NCBI GenBank assembly: GCA_018382125.1
Contig: JAGZQO010000003.1
Coordinates: 54,688 to 118,687, forward strand
DNA length: 64,000 nt
Direction: 5' to 3'
DNA from: Collinsella sp.
GTDB taxonomy: Bacteria; Actinomycetota; Coriobacteriia; Coriobacteriales; Coriobacteriaceae
Below are positions 61,914 through 64,000 of this stretch, in pieces (the first letter of the stretch is position 1; each line of letters opens with the position of its first letter). The position numbers and the translations under genes are program-made. The notes under the pieces are model-generated. The model was not told the origin of the DNA. It was given only the letters and a program-made list of their open reading frames with translations, and ran no database searches.

Positions 61914-62555
61914 ATGTTCGATCAGTTCTACACCACGCTTGAGTCCCTGGGCATCGTGCCGGTCGTTGTGCTCGACAAGGTCGAGGACGCCGCCCCGCTC
62001 GCCCACGCTCTTATGGCAGCTGGCATGAAGTCCGCCGAGGTCACCTTCCGCACCGCCTGCGCCGCCGAGTGCATCGCCGCTATGGCCGAGGCCGAGCCCG
62101 AGATGTGCGTTGGCGCCGGCACTGTCCTGACCGTCGAGCAGGTTGAGCAGGCCCGCGCCGCCGGTGCCAAGTTCATCGTCTCCCCGGGTTACAACGAGGA
62201 CGTCGTGAAGCATTGCATCGACATCGAGCTGCCCGTCCTTCCCGGCACCGTGACCCCCTCCGAGGTCACCGCAGCCGAGAACCTGGGCCTCAAGGTCACC
62301 AAGTTCTTCCCCGCGTCCCAGTATGGCGGCCTGAACACCATCAAGGCCCTCGCCGCTCCGTTTGTCGGTCACCGCTTTATGCCTACCGGCGGCGTGAGCA
62401 CCGCCAACGTCGAGGAGTACTTGAGCTCCTCCGCCATCATCGCCTGCGGTGGCACCTGGATGGTCAAGCCGGCCCTGTTTGCCGACGGCGACTTCTCCAA
62501 GGTCGAGCAGATCGCCCGCGAGGCCATGGACGTCGTCAAGAAGGTCCGCGGCTAG
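61914..62555 (+). CDS. kdgA: 2-dehydro-3-deoxyphosphogluconate aldolase
   Basis: 213 aa from the ATG at 61914 behind GAAAGGA. KDPG aldolase hallmarks: IVPVVVLDKVEDA, catalytic Glu in AEVTFRTACA, phosphate loop CVGAGTV, and the Schiff-base Lys in KVTKFFPASQYGG. It splits KDPG into pyruvate and glyceraldehyde-3-phosphate. With kdgK it forms the lower Entner-Doudoroff branch used for uronate breakdown (pectin or glucuronate). Confidence 0.94.
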   Translation: MFDQFYTTLESLGIVPVVVLDKVEDAAPLAHALMAAGMKSAEVTFRTACAAECIAAMAEAEPEMCVGAGTVLTVEQVEQARAAGAKFIVSPGYNEDVVKHCIDIELPVLPGTVTPSEVTAAENLGLKVTKFFPASQYGGLNTIKALAAPFVGHRFMPTGGVSTANVEEYLSSSAIIACGGTWMVKPALFADGDFSKVEQIAREAMDVVKKVRG

Positions 62556-62572
62556 GTTTAGCTCTCTATCGT

Positions 62573-62610
62573 GAAAGGGGGCGTGCCCTAGACCTCGCCC
62601 CCTTTCTTTT
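62573..62610 (+). terminator. Terminator of kdgK-kdgA
   Basis: GAAAGGGGGCG and CGCCCCCTTTC (11 bp) followed by TTTT, 18 bases after the kdgA stop. Confidence 0.9.
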
Positions 62611-62711
62611 AAAGCGGCTCGGAAGCGCGCCGTTTCCGTCACGAACAAGAACCAAAACCGTCTTGTATGCTGATAGAACGTGACGGAAGCGACACGCCCC
62701 CGAGCCGCTTT
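62611..62711. repeat. Nested inverted repeat downstream of kdgA
   Basis: AAAGCGGCTCGG (62611-62622) pairs with 62700-62711, and inside it TTCCGTCACG (62634-62643) pairs with 62679-62688. It starts in the T-run of the kdgA terminator. A further imperfect stem (GCGGCGCCG...GGAGGAA...) follows at about 62773-62838. No gene is present from 62556 to 62946. Confidence 0.65.
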
Positions 62712-62865
62712 GTATAATCGGCTGGCAGTCGCGCTCAACTGAGCCACTTCGGTAAAAGCCGAGCCATCAAAACAGCTGCGGCGCCGTCTGGAGGAATGGA
62801 CCTTTGCTTCCGGTCTTTTCCTCCAAGCGGCACCGCATCTTTGTGCCCCGGTCACACCCCAACGC

Positions 62866-62932
62866 AGTTGCGGTGAAATAGGGACTGTTTGCGCCACCTA
62901 GGTCACAAAACAGTCCCTATTTCACCGCAACT
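62866..62932. repeat. Palindromic element family C, copy 1
   Basis: Perfect 25-bp arms beginning AGTTGCGGTGAAATAGGGAC (62866-62890 and 62908-62932), spacer 17 bases. It lies 14 bases beyond the GntR stop. A second copy lies on the other side of that gene. Confidence 0.85.
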
Positions 62933-62946
62933 TATATGGGGATTGA

Positions 62947-63639
62947 TTAGATGAACGAGTCTTTGGACAGCTCAAAATAGTCGGGATGCAAGGCGATAAC
63001 CGGACCTTGCTCTTCGGGCATCAGGTGCAGGTGCGTCTCTGCCAGATAGCTCGCCGCGTCGGTATCGCCCCTCTTAATGGCCTCGAGAATCCGGCGATGC
63101 TGCCGACGAATCGGCTCCCAATCCAAATCCTGCGACACCATACGCAACCAGTTATATCGCTCAAAATGCGTGTTGATGCTCTTCATCCAACCCCACAACA
63201 TGTGACGACCGGCAATCTCAAAACATGTCTCATGGAACAGGTTATCCAGGTCAAAGAAACGGCGCGTTTCGCCATGGTCGAGCGACTCGGACTCGGTAAG
63301 AATCTGCTCAAGCCGCTGCTTTTGCTCGGGCGAGGCGGCCGAACAGCATTTAATTAGCACGCTTCTCTCGAGCTTCTCGCGCAAAAAGCAGGCGTTTTCG
63401 GCGCGTTCCATGCTGATCTTAGAGACGTAGGTGCCGCTTTTGGGACGCGTTTCCACCAGCTCCTGCTCACGCAAGCGCACAAAGGATTCGCGAATGGGCG
63501 TGCGCCCGATTCCCGTCTCCTTTTCCAGACCAATCGCCGAAAGACGCGTGCCGGGCCTGAGCTCGACATAGATGATCTTGGAGCGCAATGCGTTGTACGC
63601 CTGGTCTTGCAGGCTCTGATAATGCTGGTGCTGTTCCAT
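62947..63639 (-). CDS. GntR-family regulator (FCD subfamily)
   Basis: 230 aa. The N-terminal winged helix (ALRSKIIYVELRPGTRLSAI, then GIGRTPIRESFVRL) is followed by an all-helical FCD ligand domain with metal-binding-type residues (DLDNLFHETCFEIAG, RQHRRILEAI, ETHLHL). FCD regulators often sense sugar acids, and the kdg neighbours suggest a uronate-type ligand; this is inference. The gene is bracketed by two family C palindromes. Confidence 0.9.
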   Translation of the reverse strand: MEQHQHYQSLQDQAYNALRSKIIYVELRPGTRLSAIGLEKETGIGRTPIRESFVRLREQELVETRPKSGTYVSKISMERAENACFLREKLERSVLIKCCSAASPEQKQRLEQILTESESLDHGETRRFFDLDNLFHETCFEIAGRHMLWGWMKSINTHFERYNWLRMVSQDLDWEPIRRQHRRILEAIKRGDTDAASYLAETHLHLMPEEQGPVIALHPDYFELSKDSFI

Positions 63640-63711
63640 AAAGCCCTCGGATGAAGCTCACGGTTTGTCGAATTTCACCATGCAATACTATCGCATCCCC
63701 CGCCCCATCAT

Positions 63712-63780
63712 AAGTTGCGGTGGAATAGTTCCTGTTCAAAGCCTTCAGCAGCAAAAACAGGAACTATTCCACCGCAACTT
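63712..63780. repeat. Palindromic element family C, copy 2
   Basis: Perfect 25-bp arms beginning AAGTTGCGGTGGAATAGTTC (63712-63736 and 63756-63780) around a 19-base spacer. The outer 16 bases match copy 1; the inner ones differ but are compensated on both arms. Confidence 0.85.
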
Positions 63781-64000
63781 CCAACAGTCTTTTTGGGACG
63801 TGGCTTTTTTGGCTACCCTGAGCCGCAGGTCGGCCCCTTGCCACAAAAGGGGCCCATCTACTACGTTAACGCGGAGAGCCCAGACCATGCTGAAAAGTGC
63901 GAAAACAAAACCGACGCTCCTATAAGTTGTCAATAGGCAGTTTGCGGGAGCGCTCCCTTCAATTCGCACAGGAGCTCGTAATACCTCCTCTCCAGTTTCG
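63781..64000. other. Intergenic DNA leading out of the window
   Basis: No gene start is visible. A GGCCCCT...AGGGGCC hairpin lies at about 63832-63852 and a LacI-type operator at 63946. The strand of the next gene cannot be told, but AGGAG near 63971 could serve a + strand gene beyond the edge. Confidence 0.45.
63946..63957. promoter_or_regulatory. LacI-type operator GGGAGCGCTCCC
   Basis: A perfect 12-bp palindrome identical to the core of CebR/BglR-type actinobacterial sites. It suggests that a sugar-transport or glycosidase gene follows just outside the window. Confidence 0.6.

Noticed and set aside
62700..62780. tRNA gene downstream of kdgA
   Set aside because: Some GC-rich pairing, but no cloverleaf, T-loop or acceptor stem could be formed; no tRNA was found anywhere in the window by eye.

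Overview
The window looks like chromosomal DNA of a Coriobacteriia actinobacterium, most likely a Collinsella-like gut anaerobe. This is inferred from GC-rich coding sequence, a GatCAB amidotransferase operon, an actinobacterial GlnR-type orphan regulator beside a glutamine synthetase homologue, sortase pili, a lower Entner-Doudoroff branch for uronates and abundant GntR/LacI regulation. Nothing in the window names the species directly.

Layout. 0-12 kb is housekeeping: a SAM methyltransferase, YhbY, a very large NTPase/SARP regulator, nagB with a stand-alone glucose-type PTS EIIA, glmM, rplM-rpsI, a patatin lipase, repeat-rich DNA and the tmRNA gene. 12-22 kb holds a PIN toxin-antitoxin pair with a well-resolved promoter/operator, a P1B metal ATPase with its small DUF6110 partner, a two-gene ABC system divergent from an AraC regulator, and a DUF4143 ATPase. 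22-25.5 kb is gatCAB.

25.7-37.3 kb is accessory. A class C sortase, a winged-helix regulator, a small membrane-peptide gene overlapping a candidate antisense RNA (with a decayed second copy), and a three-gene sortase-pilus operon are followed by a HAD phosphatase. The pilus operon is headed by a beta-helix adhesin carrying a G9 tract that could switch expression. The block is bracketed by a mirrored pair of palindromic repeats. 37-48.9 kb holds an MFS carrier, moaC-mobB and moaA, a PD-(D/E)XK-like protein gene bracketed by another palindrome pair, a heterodimeric ABC exporter, and a MATE pump with its own MerR regulator and a 19-bp-spacer promoter.

49-57 kb holds two AT-richer paralogous loci for secreted papain-like cysteine peptidases with small exported partners, placed on either side of ligA and a HtrA protease. 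57-64 kb carries the GlnR-like regulator, a glutamine synthetase homologue that has lost several metal ligands, a LacI regulator divergent from kdgK-kdgA, and a GntR regulator bracketed by a third palindrome type. The window ends on a LacI-type operator.

The strongest candidates for new biology are the small membrane-peptide/antisense RNA locus, the phase-variable pilus adhesin, the paired palindromes around accessory cassettes, the duplicated cysteine-peptidase loci, and the degenerate glutamine synthetase beside GlnR.
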